NCBI RefSeq assembly: GCF_029867415.1
Contig: NW_026705578.1
Location: forward strand, 186,001 to 250,000
DNA length: 64,000 nucleotides
Direction of reading: 5' to 3'
From: Vicia villosa
Taxonomy: Eukaryota; Streptophyta; Magnoliopsida; Fabales; Fabaceae
Made by a program: the position numbers and the translations under genes
The notes under the pieces: model-generated
Told to the model about the DNA's origin: nothing
The model's input: the letters and a program-made list of their open reading frames with translations, nothing else
Database searches by the model: none
Shown here: piece after piece, positions 1 to 10,545 of the stretch
Layout of the letters: each line of letters opens with the position of its first letter
Numbering within the stretch: the stretch's first letter is position 1

Positions 1-1881
1 GGTGGGAACCGGTTCCCAGTTTTCTGCCTCTGGTTTTTAGTACTAGGAACCGGGTTGTCCTGTGCAGGAACCGGTTCCTGTGTGTAATTTTTGTGTTTTC
101 TTTTCTAACTTCAATCTTGCATAACTTTTTACTCGTAACTCCGATTTGCACGTTCTTTATATCGACAGAAAGCTTATGAGACGTACTATCTTACTAGATG
201 CTTAGTTTTCGTTAATTTGTAGATCATTCATGTTTGATTTCTCTTTGATGTTTCATTATCCATTTCATGTTTACATTACTTGTCCGTTTCCTTTTGCTTT
301 ATAGTAATAACGCAATTCCGATTGCGATGCTTGTTATCTCTAACTTGTGTGCTAGTGTGCAAGGTTTTTGGATAGTCACCGACCGGCGCTTATTGCTTGA
401 GTGTTCCGCTTTACTTGCGGAACACGATTTCCTTCATTTGCATTGTGTTCTCATCCGGGAGACACGTTCCTATTACTTTATATCTGCTTGTTTGGTTTGC
501 TTGTTCCTCTTGCAGGTGTATTGTGATTGTGCTCGACGCGCATGTCGACTCTTGTGTGCTTTCATGGCTAATCGGTGTGCTGACCATTTGCTTTTGCTTT
601 GCTAGCTCGCTCGCGGTATTCTTAGTTTCTTCGCTTTGCTTCGCTTTAGTTTACGTATCATCATCCGTTTGGTATTGATCCCGTTTCATTTTATTTCTAT
701 TGCACTTTATCGCTTTCTCGCATCATCCTTAAACATGAGAAGTAGGACCTAGACATGCATCTGGCCAAGCCTTCGAAAGAGGCTCTGTTTTTGTTGGCGT
801 GTTTATATTTGTGCTTTGCGGCAGGGAGTCACGGTGTAATAAGTCCTATATGGCACTCCGTTAAGTCCTCATGGAAGGCACGCGGGAAGGGTTAGCAATC
901 AACCCCCGCCTAGTCTCATCGAGTCCGTTCAGTATGCGCAGGCCATCCGTTGCTCGCTTCTGAACTTGCACAAGATCTTGTTATCGAGTATGTCAGGAAA
1001 AGGGTTCATGTAGCCGGACCCCCGCCTTTCATATAGCTCGCGTCGCTCGACGTTGATGTTCGGTGTACGCACACACCGCTTTCCTTTACGATCCGTGACG
1101 GCTTGGTTGCTGAGAGGGACCCGCTCCTCTTGTCTATGGCCCGATCATTTTCGCGAGGTCTAATGCTTGGTTGATTTGGGTTGAGTTGCTCCCCTTGGCT
1201 ATGGCGGGACCGCTTTTCTACCATTCAGTCAGTACCGTTGGTTTGTTTGCTTTACGAGCGGATGCTCATTTGTGTGCTATTTGTTTGCTTCCCTTTTCCC
1301 TCGTAGGTTGATAGTTTAGTTTAGACTTGTACCCTTTGTATGATAATATTAGTTAGCAAGCTTTCCCCCTTAACTTCGGTTTTCCTCATGCATTCTTTAA
1401 AACACAAACCACACTCTTTGATTTTCTTTTCTTAAGAGCTTGTTATTTCCGCTCCATTCCCAAGCATAAGTCTCCAAAGGTCGAGCAGTGGAGTGTGAAT
1501 GTAACTTGTTCACCTAAAAAACACAAAACAAACAGAACTTAGTTAGCCGAGCTACGGTACCTCTGATTCCGCAAAACGGATACGTAGGCAGCGGGGTAGG
1601 GCCCGTGCGAGTACAACTCTTTCTTTTCCCTACATTTTGCATGCATTTTAGTCCAGATTAGCGCAGTTTGCTTACACACCCATAGTTTTAGACACAAGCG
1701 TGGATACTATCTAGTACGATGGGAGCGTGGGGTGCTAACACCTTCCCCTCGCGTAACCGACTCCCTTACCCTTTTTCTCTGGTCGTGAGACCGTTGTTTT
1801 GTTTTGTGGTTTGCTGGCATTCCTTTCCTTTTCAGGATAAATATGTTAGTGACGACTCTGTTAATTTTCGCGGTAGCGACA
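1..1881 (+). mobile_element. 3' portion of a long Ty3/gypsy LTR (solo or 3' LTR)
   Basis: The segment has no gag or pol coding. It reads like the R/U5 part of a long legume gypsy LTR: T-rich tracts, a short stretch on leaving few ATGs, and a terminal block ending in GCGGTAGCGACA at 1881. That ending is the kind seen just before the tRNA-Arg primer site in Tat/Ogre-type elements. The next base re-enters a copia gag gene on the opposite strand, so this LTR sits inside copia A. Its left end and target duplication lie outside the window. ORFs of 60-110 codons within it have no recognisable domain. The assignment to gypsy is inference from style and terminus. Confidence 0.65.
4..81. repeat. Dyad cluster GGAACCGGTTCC in the gypsy LTR
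   Basis: GGGAACCGGTTCCC lies at 4-17, a degenerate AGGAACC...TTGTCCT dyad at 45-61, and the perfect 16-bp palindrome CAGGAACCGGTTCCTG at 66-81. The last two start about 22 bp apart. The cluster may continue to the left of the window. Confidence 0.8.
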
Positions 1882-2988
1882 GGTTTCCTCTTCATCGCTT
1901 GAGCTTTCTTTGCTAGATGAATCACTATCACTTTCCCAAGTGATGTAAGCTCTTCTTCCTTTTGGTTGCTTCTTTTGAGGTTTACTCTTTGTCTTATCTT
2001 TCTTTAGCGAAGGGCAATCCGGTTTGTAGTGACCGGGTTTTCCACAGTTGTAACAAGATCCTCTAGGTTTAGTCTTCTTGTACTCATCTTGCTTGTTAGG
2101 CTTTGATTGACGTCTATAATCAACTAGATTGTTGTCCGAATGCTTAATTTCATTCTTTCGAAGATATTTGTTGTATCTTCTTACGAATAATCCCATATCT
2201 TCATCCGGACTATCATCTTCATCACTAGACTCACTATCACATGTATCTTTGGTGGATGACTTAGAACTTGAAGCCTTTAGAGCGATAGACTTCTTTTCCG
2301 TGTCCTTTGACTTTTCTTTCTTTTCTTTCTTTTCGTGCTTGTTTAGGTTCATGAGGTCTTGCTCATGTTCTTCAAGCTTTCCGAATAGAGCTGTGAGATC
2401 CAATGTAGTGAGATCATTGACTTCTTTGATTGCCGTGACCTTCGGTTGCCATTCCATACTAAGACATCTCAAAACTTTGTTAGTAGCTACGGCATTGGGA
2501 GTAATATGTCCCAAAGTGTGTAATCGGTTGATAATGTGAGAAAATCTCTTTTGCATATCCGCAATGGTTTCACCTTGCTTCATATGAAAGAGATCAAACT
2601 CTTGCGTTAAAGTCTTGATTCTAGCTAGTTTAACATCATTAGTTCCTTCATGGGCGACTTGTAATGCATCCCACATTGCCTTAGCCGATTGGCAATGCGA
2701 CACACGAAAGTACTCATCGACCCCTAAGGAAGCTATAATCATGTTTCTAGCTTTCCAATCAGACCCGTAATTCTTTTCATCTTTTTCATCCCATTGTGCT
2801 TGAGATTTAGGTCTTGTGATGCCAGCATCGTTGGTTATGGTGATAGCCATAGGACCATTGATGATGACATCCCAAATTTTTCTATCAATGGAGTTGATAT
2901 GAATGCACATACAGTCTTTCCAATAACTATAGTTTTCTCCAGTGAAAACAGGCACTTTAGTATACGCCCCTTTTTGACCGTTCTCCAT
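1882..2988 (-). pseudogene. gag: Copia A gag, 3'-truncated (UBN2-type gag with CCHC knuckle)
   Basis: This is the Gag polyprotein of a Ty1/copia element, the structural protein that packages element RNA in cytoplasmic virus-like particles. The start gives MENGQKGAYTKV, followed by the GENYSYWK motif typical of plant copia gag and the UBN2 fold (roughly residues 15-220). A Lys/Ser/Asp-rich linker follows, then one zinc knuckle CYNCGKPGHYKPDC near residue 310. The reading frame is open over about 370 codons but is cut at 1882 by the gypsy LTR. The last six residues and the stop codon come from that LTR. The gag of copia B (27711-29450) is clearly homologous, and at the same point it continues into a second knuckle. 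No pol follows in the window. The start codon lies about 50 bp after the 5' LTR, as expected for copia. Confidence 0.88.
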
Positions 2989-3024
2989 TTTCTAAAAAGT
3001 TATATCAAGCACTAGAATGAACCG

Positions 3025-3039
3025 GAGCTCGTGATACCA
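3025..3039 (-). other. Copia A primer binding site (initiator tRNA-Met type)
   Basis: On the minus strand TGGTATCACGAGCTC follows the LTR end (...CTAACA, AG). It is a one-base-insertion variant of the standard TGGTATCAGAGC site complementary to initiator tRNA-Met used by plant copia elements. Confidence 0.75.
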
Positions 3040-4044
3040 CTTGTTAGACGATAGGACTGGTCTAGACGGGGGTGAATAGACCACCTTTTTCTGACTTAAG
3101 AAAATTTTAGCTATTTGAAACGTGACTTCCCTGAATCACTTAATCGTCTAAAGTTGATTATGTTATCGGGGACCGGATATGTGCACTAAACCGAACGGAT
3201 GAAAATGTCAAGTGATGAATTATGTTTTAACGAATATCTCGATTGTCTCAATTACACACTATATGGTATATTACTCACAATGAACGTTTTCACTAAAATT
3301 TGAATAAAAATTTGATTGAGTAATTTTATCGAACACTTGGTGATCGATATTTTACCTAACCTTAGTTTTAGTTCAACAATGGAAATAAACGAAAACGAAT
3401 GGAAATACGATAAAGTAAATGCTATAAGGAACACGATATTTGTTTAGGCAGTTCCTCTATCGTCCTCGCAGGAGTACGTCCGCCCCTAATTTCAAATGAA
3501 ATTAGGAAAGTTTTATTAGATTGCAAAATGTTTAACAGGGATAGAAAGTACCAATCACCAACTACACACATGCAGTAAAATTGAATACAATTCGATCCTC
3601 CCCTTGATTCAAGTTGAATCAAGTCAATGTCTAAGATCTTCACGATCAAGACCCCGATCGTTCCTTTCTCAATCCTCCGGTTGTAGCAATTTTGTTGAGC
3701 GGATCTTCAATCCCTCAATCCCTTATGCACGACTGAATTGATTACCAAAGCAAATCGATCGTCAAAAACCTTCGAACAAAATCTTTGATGAAGAAGAAAA
3801 AACCCTAAGGTTTTAAACAAGAAACACCCTCAACACTCTTCACTCGAACAAGATGAATGTCTACCGTCGAATCTCGAACAAGACAAATATCTACCGTCGA
3901 ACCTTATCAACACACGTTCCTTACTTCGATCGAGAAAGATGATTATGTGTGATTCTCGATCAATAAGCGAAAGGTTGAAGATGAGAAGAAGCTGAGTCTA
4001 TCTTTCACGTTTCTTGTTAACTTGCTTGAGAATGATCACTTGAG

Positions 4045-4052
4045 TATTTATA
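4045..4052 (-). promoter_or_regulatory. TATA box of the copia A LTR
   Basis: TATAAATA on the minus strand, about 550 nt from the LTR start. It lies 58 bp downstream of the nearest GGTCGACC dyad. Confidence 0.65.
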
Positions 4053-4110
4053 CCACATACAATGCATAGGCCAAAATGAAAAACAGCAGAAAACCCAATT
4101 TATTAGCGAC

Positions 4111-4461
4111 TGGTCGACCTGCTCTTTGCATAGGTCGACCTATTGACTGCTTTGCACCTGAAAAATGAGCCATGTGTGATACTTGCGTCGACCTGAAGGG
4201 TCGGCATGCGCATACCCGTGGATTCCCCAAATGACCATGCGTCGACCTAAGAAAGCAATGCGTCGACGCATTCTATTTTTGCACTAGAGCAGCCAAAGTT
4301 TGATGCGTCGACCTGAAGGGTCGGCGTACGCATTCCCGTGAATTCCTCAAATGCCAATGCGTCGACCTAAGAGGGTGATGCATCGACGCATTCAGCCTTT
4401 ACCTGAATTTTTTCATAAAGGTCTTGCAATAGGTCGACCTATGATGTGTGTGAGTCGACCT
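4111..4461. repeat. Array of six paired dyads (GTCGAC core, 21-bp spacing) in U3
   Basis: Pair members start at 4111/4132, 4185/about 4206, 4239/4260, 4305/about 4326, 4359/4380 and 4431/4452. In the four clear pairs the start-to-start distance is exactly 21 bp. Pair-to-pair intervals are 54-74 bp. Arms are GGTCGACCT-like or ATGCGTCGAC/GTCGACGCAT-like. Because the arms are complementary, each pair can also fold as a stem of 9-12 bp. Confidence 0.9.
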
Positions 4462-4600
4462 ATTGGTGTTTTGTGGCCAAAAAAACTTGTCTTGGGTGCA
4501 TGTGCTCGATTTCTATGATTCCACTTAAGTTGCGGTTGATTCACAATATTTTGACAGCATGAAAACAACGCCTTGCCCTCACAAATGATGCACATTCACA

Positions 4601-5719
4601 ATCACACTTAACGACATAATCGACTCGAACAACATAATCTACGTAAATGACATGATCAACTTAAACGACATAATTAATTCCGGATATCCAATGTCAACAA
4701 AATCCAATTCAAGAAAGATTCCAAGAGTTTTCAAAGTTATACTAAGCATATTCAATAGAAAGACGTCAATTAGGGCTTCACGTAGGTCCAAACGACACTT
4801 AAAAAGGAGTTACGGGTCAAAAGTTACATCATTTCAAAGTTTAAAAAAAGTTCTGCAAAACAGGGTTCACGGCGCCAACAAAGTTCGCGGCGCGAACTGA
4901 GTGAATCAAATATTCCTAAGTTTCTGCCAAGCAGTTCGCGACGCCAATAAAGTTCGCGGCGCAAACTGAACGAATCCAATTTTCCTGATATTCTGCCAAG
5001 CAGTTCGCGGCGCCAACAAAGATTTTCAGAAAATCCCAAACACAGAAAACAGCATACGAATCCCATCCCAAATCCCCTAAACTCAACCCAATCAAGTTGG
5101 AAAACACCAACCATCATGAACAACAATAGAATACATGTTATAAACACAAATATAACACATATTATGGATCTTCTAACATCATAACATCATCAAACATCAA
5201 TTAAAACACATTTCAATTCATAAATTCATACATTTGTTCATAAACCCTAACATCTCTACACACAACTTCCATGGATGCAAACATACAATCAAATCCCACC
5301 CAAAACATCATCATACATCCCATTAGCATGAAAGAATCCCACCCTTACCTTAGGTTTGGATTGAAGACAACTCTAGCTTCAATATTGAGATTCCCCTCTT
5401 TCTCTTCACTATACTCTTATCTTCTTTCACAACTTTGTCAAAATGAGCTTCTAAGTCTAAAACCCCTAAAACCCTTGTTTTGTTTAACTTACTATCTTTC
5501 TCATTACTAATGGGCCTTAAATCACACCCTACACTTACTAATGCTACCTTAAGCCCAATAACTCTCCTAATTTATTAACTTATATTATTTACGATAAAAC
5601 CCCACAAATAACGCCAATATCGCACAAGCACTCAATTAACACATAATTTAGTAAAACAAAACACATACCATAACACGACATAATTAAATAAAACACGCAA
5701 ACTAAAAACGGGTGTTACA
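4601..5719 (-). mobile_element. Chromovirus (Tekay-like) LTR fragment
   Basis: The minus strand begins TGTAACACCCG at 5719, the usual LTR start of plant Tekay/Del chromoviruses. It shares a leader block (CTTCAATCC...AGGTAAGGGTGGG) with the solo LTR at 10418-13261. The expected end (GGGTGTTACA) is not found before copia A begins at 4600, so this copy is interrupted or truncated. No coding sequence is seen. Confidence 0.7.
4865..5017. repeat. 69-bp tandem repeat with 18-bp-spaced 15-mer dyads
   Basis: 15-bp units of the form GTTCGCGGCGCGAAC start at 4865, 4883, 4934, 4952 and 5003. They come in pairs 18 bp apart, with a 69-bp period between pairs. The last pair is broken after its first member. 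The flanking spacer (TTCTGCCAAGCA) repeats too. Confidence 0.85.
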
Positions 5720-6060
5720 TTGAGAGTCAAAAGCTTATCTTCGATGTTGAAAGCACAAGTTAGTCTGCTATTACCTCACTTACTTGAACGTTAGAATATT
5801 AACTTTGTAAGTTCGCCACATTTTACTACATCGAAGATTCTTGTCACCATATCGAACGGATGGAATTCCTTCATTTGATCAATTTCTTGTTTAGAGATGA
5901 AACACAATCCAATTCAATTGGGCAAAAGTTTCTCTTTGTTATATGAGAAATTATCATTAATTATAAAAAGAAGAAAAGTTTGATCTAGCTAATATGACTC
6001 AATGGATTAACTTCATATATATAACAAGTATAGATAGAAATCCATTATTATTGTCTAACT

Positions 6061-6748
6061 CAAGGTTGTCAACATCGAGATCTTATTTAAGATTGGGAGA
6101 GAATAGTTACATCGTAAAATATAAAATCGTAGTTAAGATCGGAAGATCCTACTCAATTATTTTTAAAATATCGAGAGGGGATAACAAGATTATATAACAT
6201 AAGATCGCAACAAAAATCATAAGATCCTGCTAAAATGAAAAAATAATAGCATATATTTAAAGTATTTTTACATGATATGTGTTAGTAGGCAAGTGTATTT
6301 GTGAGACAATGACTTTTTCATATTCTTTAAACATTTATGATTGAGATTTTATTGAACATTTGTTAATGTTTAGACATTAGGGACATATATGGTCAATTCC
6401 TAGGATTATCATAAGTCAAGTAGTTTAAACAAACACTACAAACGAGAAGTTTATTCTCTAAACCCTAAATATGAAACTTCATTTCAAAAGGCACAAATTC
6501 ATCCCAACCAAACCGTAATTGTTGTGCCTTCGCATTTTGTCATCCTTCTCACCTTTTAATGGTGGTGGTCAAAAAACGGTCAATCATGGCATAAGCTGGC
6601 AAAGATCGCACAAAATCTATGATTTTACAGGGTTTTTTTTCACAATTTGGCTACAACACGCGATTCTACTTAAGATCCGGATCGTTGGGGGTGAGTGAGA
6701 TCGTAAAATCTTAAGATTTTAAGATCTAGATCGAGATCTTGACAACCA
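6061..6748. mobile_element. MITE-like insertion with GGTTGTCAA termini
   Basis: The 688-bp insertion is absent from copy 2, where the uninterrupted site TCTAACT lies at 22167-22173. It is flanked here by TCTAACT at 6054-6060 and 6749-6755. Its ends are inverted: GGTTGTCAA...CGAGATCTT on the left and AAGATC...CTTGACAACC on the right. The inside is rich in AAGATC/GATCTT motifs and has no transposase. Such elements are usually hAT- or Mutator-derived. The visible 7-bp duplication does not decide the superfamily. Confidence 0.8.
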
Positions 6749-7246
6749 TCTAACTTCCATATAGCTCCATCACTAGTTATATAATACAGCAAATAAGAAT
6801 AGTTATATTTTTCATTATTAAAATAATAAATATTTATATTTTTTGTTTTAGACAAAGAATAAAGTTATTTGAATATAAAAAAAAAGTGTACGAGTATGAC
6901 TTTTTATGTCAAAAAAATTTATTTCTGTAGCAATTACTTTCTACTTCTAAAAAAAATGGAAAACCATGCACTTGCAGTAATGATATTGTCGCATTTCTTT
7001 GTTAAGTAAATTACATTACTTATAATATCATCCATTGAGGGATAATAATACTTCTTCTAGACATGTAGTTTAAAAATCTGCCTCTATCTTTTTCCATCTT
7101 CTTTCTCTACTTTTTGGGTATTTATGTGATATGTATATTCCAAAGAAGTATGAGTTAACAAATTATAATATCTATATTAAAGTATTACGTAATATATAAA
7201 TAAAAAATACCATTTAATTTTCAATATTCATGCCAAATAAGAACTA

Positions 7247-7254
7247 TATAAAGA
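7247..7254 (+). promoter_or_regulatory. TATA box of the defensin-like gene
   Basis: TATATAAA about 55 bp before the ATG at 7309. The equivalent CTATAAAG stands at 31312-31319 before gene copy 3, so the core promoter is conserved between copies. Confidence 0.65.
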
Positions 7255-7308
7255 ACTCGAAGATTGTTATGCAGATTGCTAGAGTTGTAAGAAAATCTTA
7301 AAAGAAAA

Positions 7309-7725
7309 ATGGCAATGCTGATTTGTCAATCTCTTCTATTGGGACTTTTATGCATTATGTTAGTTCTAGCTTCAGGTATGAAAATTAACAAAAATTAATC
7401 TTTAAGAAAATTATTTTTTATTTTATTTTCCTTGTATATTTTAAGTTTTTTTACATGTCTTAAGGAAAATATTAGCATAGCTCAAAAGTTTTTTATAATT
7501 CTGTACATCACTGTTAACATATAAATATATAGCATAAAAGAAGTTTTAATTTTGTGAATTTAAATTTTTGTAGCAGGAGCAACACCAGATTTGAAGGATC
7601 CTACCAGTAGGGGTTTTTTATGCATTGGGATTATATGTACTGCAAATTGTAGCGATATGTGCAAGCTTAAGGGATATTTTGGTGGACATTGTTATGGAAC
7701 GATATGTTGTTGTGACAAGTTATAG
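7309..7725 (+). CDS. Defensin-like secreted cysteine-rich peptide, two exons
   Basis: Exon 1 is 7309-7375, the intron 7376-7576 (GTATG...GTAGCAG) and exon 2 7577-7725. The 72-residue product has a hydrophobic signal peptide (about residues 1-22, MAMLICQSLLLGLLC...LVLAS), a short acidic spacer (ATPDLKDP) and a cysteine-rich end. The mature part has eight cysteines spaced C-X4-C-X3-C-X3-C-X9-C-X4-CCC. It includes a CxxxC, a GxC (GGHC) and a C-terminal CxC-like CCC, the landmarks of the cysteine-stabilised alpha-beta fold of plant defensins and knottins. An intron just after the signal peptide is typical of plant defensin and nodule cysteine-rich genes. The likely role is an apoplastic defence or signalling peptide, and the exact family is not established. 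Copy 3 at 31375 shares the promoter, signal peptide and intron but not the cysteine frame. The acceptor at 7576 was chosen because it keeps the frame and matches copy 3. CAG at 7574-7576 is preferred over the TAG three bases before; both keep the frame and differ by one residue. Confidence 0.8.
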
Positions 7726-8600
7726 ATATTATGCAACTAAGACCAACAAAGTATTGAAGATTACTTCAAAGAGCCAGGATCTATGAGAAGCTAAAATAAA
7801 AAAAGAAATTATGCAAGCAAAAAGTGTTAGTAAAAGTTGTTTCAAATAAAAATAATATGTACCCGAGTCAAAAATTACTGATATTCAACAATCATCAATC
7901 CATGAACAATATATTGACAAGTCTTAATTCTTCATTCTAGTTTTTGAATCTTCATTCTTCAATATAGATCAACAGTCTTCATTCTTCAATATATGTAAAA
8001 AAAATTCAAAAATTACTTATCACTCACATTAAAAAAAAAAACCTCATTTATTTATGAACATTTATCATAGACATATCAATCTAATTCTATTATTTAGTTT
8101 TTATACATCTCCACATCCTTATCAAATTAATGCACAAAAAATTTAACATCTCAATATTCACACGAGTTCATCGGTGCAATGGCTTGGGATATTGCACAAA
8201 AAATTTACGACTCTATCAAGCATAAAACGTTGGAGAATATTTTTCTTTGGTGTAGCAGTGGTTAGTGCATTGTTTCAAATATTTTTCGAATAGGTTTCAA
8301 TTTTTTTTTGAAAAATATAATTAATATAACTATGCCATTTAAGTCATGACACATTATCCTTACAAAATTAATATAGACGGAACAAAGATGGAGAGGCAAG
8401 TAAGTAAGAGTAAAAAGAGATGTATTCCCTTCAATAATATTTGCCTATAAAAAAAACAGAGGAACCAAACATTGAGTTTTAAAAATTGGAGATCAAAATT
8501 TAAAAATTAAAACAAATAAAAATAGGGAAATATTGCATTTAAATCTAAAATAAATCAATAAAATAGATGTTTGAAATATAGCTAGTTCCACCTAATTAAG

Positions 8601-9044
8601 TTTAGAAAAATGTTATTCTTACACTAAATCCTACACCTACATCTTAAACACTGTTCACAAATACGTGAATAATATTTTAATTTTAATATTTTCTTTTAAT
8701 ATATATTTTTCTGAAACTACTTTTGTTAATGAAATGTTAAAACTTGGTTAATACTGTTCAAAGTTTGATTAATATATATTTTGACATAAAAAATTAATAT
8801 ACACGGTATATAATTTGGTTAATCATATTTATAAAATTGATTAATACAATTCATAATTTGGTTAATGAGTTATCAAAGATAAAAAAAATATTAAATACTA
8901 AAATAAAATTGGTTAATGAAGTGTAAATGTTGGTTAACATATTTATAATTTAATGTCATAGACAACAAGGGAATTTTAAGTTGCTTTGACAAGCAATTAG
9001 AAAATCTAACAATTTTGAGACAATACAACTTTAATTGAAGCAGT
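8601..9044. other. AT-rich intergenic, TTGGTTAAT repeats
   Basis: No gene is seen. Between about 8745 and 8940 a TTGGTTAAT/TTGATTAAT motif recurs at least six times at irregular spacing. Homology to the duplicated host block has ended. Confidence 0.5.
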
Positions 9045-9440
9045 TGTCACAACGCGAAAAATACCTAAGTGAATAAACACTCAAAAGTCATAAAGTCGCC
9101 ACCGATTTTTTTTGAAAGGAAAACTTCGATAAAACCCTTGAACAACTTAAATAAGGTCATGGTAACCAAATTTAGGTTCAAGGGTCAATTATGCACGTAA
9201 AAGATATTAGCATCCCGCGACATCCGTTGTAATCAATGGGAACTGCTTAATCAGTTTTGGAAGAAATGTTAGCTTGCAGTATTTGGTTTTTTTTCATCAT
9301 TAAAAGTATTAACAAGAAAAAAAATAAGAAACGACTTAATAAAGACTTTTTTTAGGGTGCTTAACGAGATGAAGAATCTGGCTCCTACGTACCCCTTGGT
9401 GCGATGGGGAACTCGAAGCTACATAGTTATTTGTAGCAAC
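9045..9440 (-). mobile_element. Ty3/gypsy LTR 3'-end fragment
   Basis: Read on the minus strand this is the terminal part of a gypsy LTR ending ...CGCGTTGTGACA at 9045. AAGTCGCCACCGA and a 'TTAGCATCCCGCGA' block match in style the corresponding R/U5 part of the Ogre LTR (AGAGTCGCCACCAAC, TTAGCACCCCTTT near 53750-53870). The rest of the element is absent. Confidence 0.6.
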
Positions 9441-9450
9441 GGTTTGTTTA

Positions 9451-9690
9451 TTAGTTAATTTTGATGAAAAATGTTTTGATACCCTTCATAAAAACGTCAT
9501 CTTTCTCATCTTTGACTAAGCATTTTGATTTGGAGAAATTTACCAACAACCGTTGATCACATAGCTGACTAATGCTAATAAGATTAGATGATAGTCCTTT
9601 TACAAGTAGAACATCTTCTAACTTTGGAGATCCAATACACATAAACTTTCCTACTCTCTTGATTTCACCTTTAAATGATCATCAAATTTG
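9451..9690 (-). pseudogene. Copia pol remnant (protease/pre-integrase junction)
   Basis: About 64 codons on the minus strand read VLLVKGLSSNLISISQ followed by LCDQ, then LVNFSKSKC. This is the conserved segment between protease and the GAG-pre-integrase domain of plant copia Pol. It is a fragment only: the flanks do not continue as copia. Confidence 0.8.
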
Positions 9691-9720
9691 ACAGAACCTG
9701 TGGGATGCTACCTAATATCT

Positions 9721-10417
9721 ACCAGTAATTTTTGAATGCATGTCATATGTCTAAATCATGCGAAATATTTTTTTTGATTAAGATGTTACACATGTTCAAC
9801 ATACATTTTCAACACATCACCATATGAAATAGCAGCGGAATTTAAAGATTAGTCATATTTTAATTAATAAAATAAAGTTCTTCATATAATTTAATAACTC
9901 AATTTTGAAAAACATAAATTAAATAACAAGTATTCATATTCCAATATTATAGATCAAAGCTTCAACGATACTAAATAACACCGAAAAATTTAAATAAATA
10001 AAGAGGACTCAACGCCATCCTCCAGCTCAAACATCAACTACTCCTCTACCTGGTTATATGTAAGCCAAGAGAGTATGGTCACCACAAATAAATCAAACAT
10101 GGGTGAGAATAAGATCAAAATATGTTAGCGGTGTAAAAGATAGCAAAGGTGACATCATTAATATTAATCATCAATGTATGAATCATCCCTAGAACAACAA
10201 TCAATTCACAATGCAAATATGCGTGGAATGCGGTAAAAATCTCGACTCTAATGCATGTGGTACCAATCATGGACATCAGTTTTATATTATTGATTCCGTC
10301 CACTCACCAATGGTTCCTCTTCAAACTCAAACGCATTACTGATTCGCCTTCTAAACCAGCGACTTGTCACCGGACCGAAGTTTGTAAATCGATCACCGAC
10401 ACACACGATGCACGTTA
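9721..10417 (-). mobile_element. Old gypsy LTR, first part (split by the solo LTR)
   Basis: AT-rich non-coding sequence resembling the distal part of a Tekay-type LTR. It is contiguous in composition with 13267-13870 once the solo LTR 10418-13261 and one copy of CGTTA are removed. The left boundary cannot be fixed by eye. Confidence 0.4.
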
Positions 10418-10430
10418 TGTAACGCCCCGA

Positions 10431-10545
10431 TTATTTTATTATTTGATTATTTGATTATTTGATTATTTGATTATTCGATTATTTGATTATTTGATTATTT
10501 GATTATTTGATTATTCGATTATTTGATTATTTGATTATTTGATTA
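10431..10545. repeat. Simple repeat (GATTATTT)n
   Basis: About 14 tandem copies of the 8-mer GATTATTT, with occasional GATTATTC, near the 5' end of the solo LTR. Confidence 0.9.

Larger units (their letters stand above)
3042..4600 (-). mobile_element. Copia A 5' LTR
   Basis: On the minus strand the LTR starts TGTGAATGTG at 4600 and ends CGTCTAACA at 3042, giving TG...CA termini and 1,559 bp. The termini, the array near the start and the layout match the LTRs of copia B, so A and B are related families, though the sequence between has diverged. A TATAAATA box lies at 4045-4052 (minus strand), so U3 covers 4600 down to about 4050. The partner LTR is not in the window. If ATCAC at 4601-4605 is the target duplication, its twin is also outside. 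Confidence 0.8.
5720..8600. repeat. Host block, copy 1 (segmental duplication with defensin-like gene)
   Basis: This single-copy-looking AT-rich sequence recurs in pieces. 5750-6060 plus 6749-7095 match 21860-22510 (copy 2). 6865-8190 matches 23270-23347 plus 30995-32100 (copy 3). 8190-8600 matches 37460-37860 (copy 3, beyond the LINE). A short piece near 8110-8190 also matches about 17840-17915. Copy 1 carries the only complete version of the peptide gene and a private 688-bp insertion. Confidence 0.85.

Noticed and set aside
267..678. Overlapping ORFs of 112 and 93 codons
   Set aside because: Cys/Leu/Val-rich translations of a T-rich LTR with no domain. They overlap in different frames.
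4652..5147. Arg/Cys-rich ORFs across the GTTCGC repeats
   Set aside because: Generated by the 69-bp tandem repeat in the LTR; no independent support.
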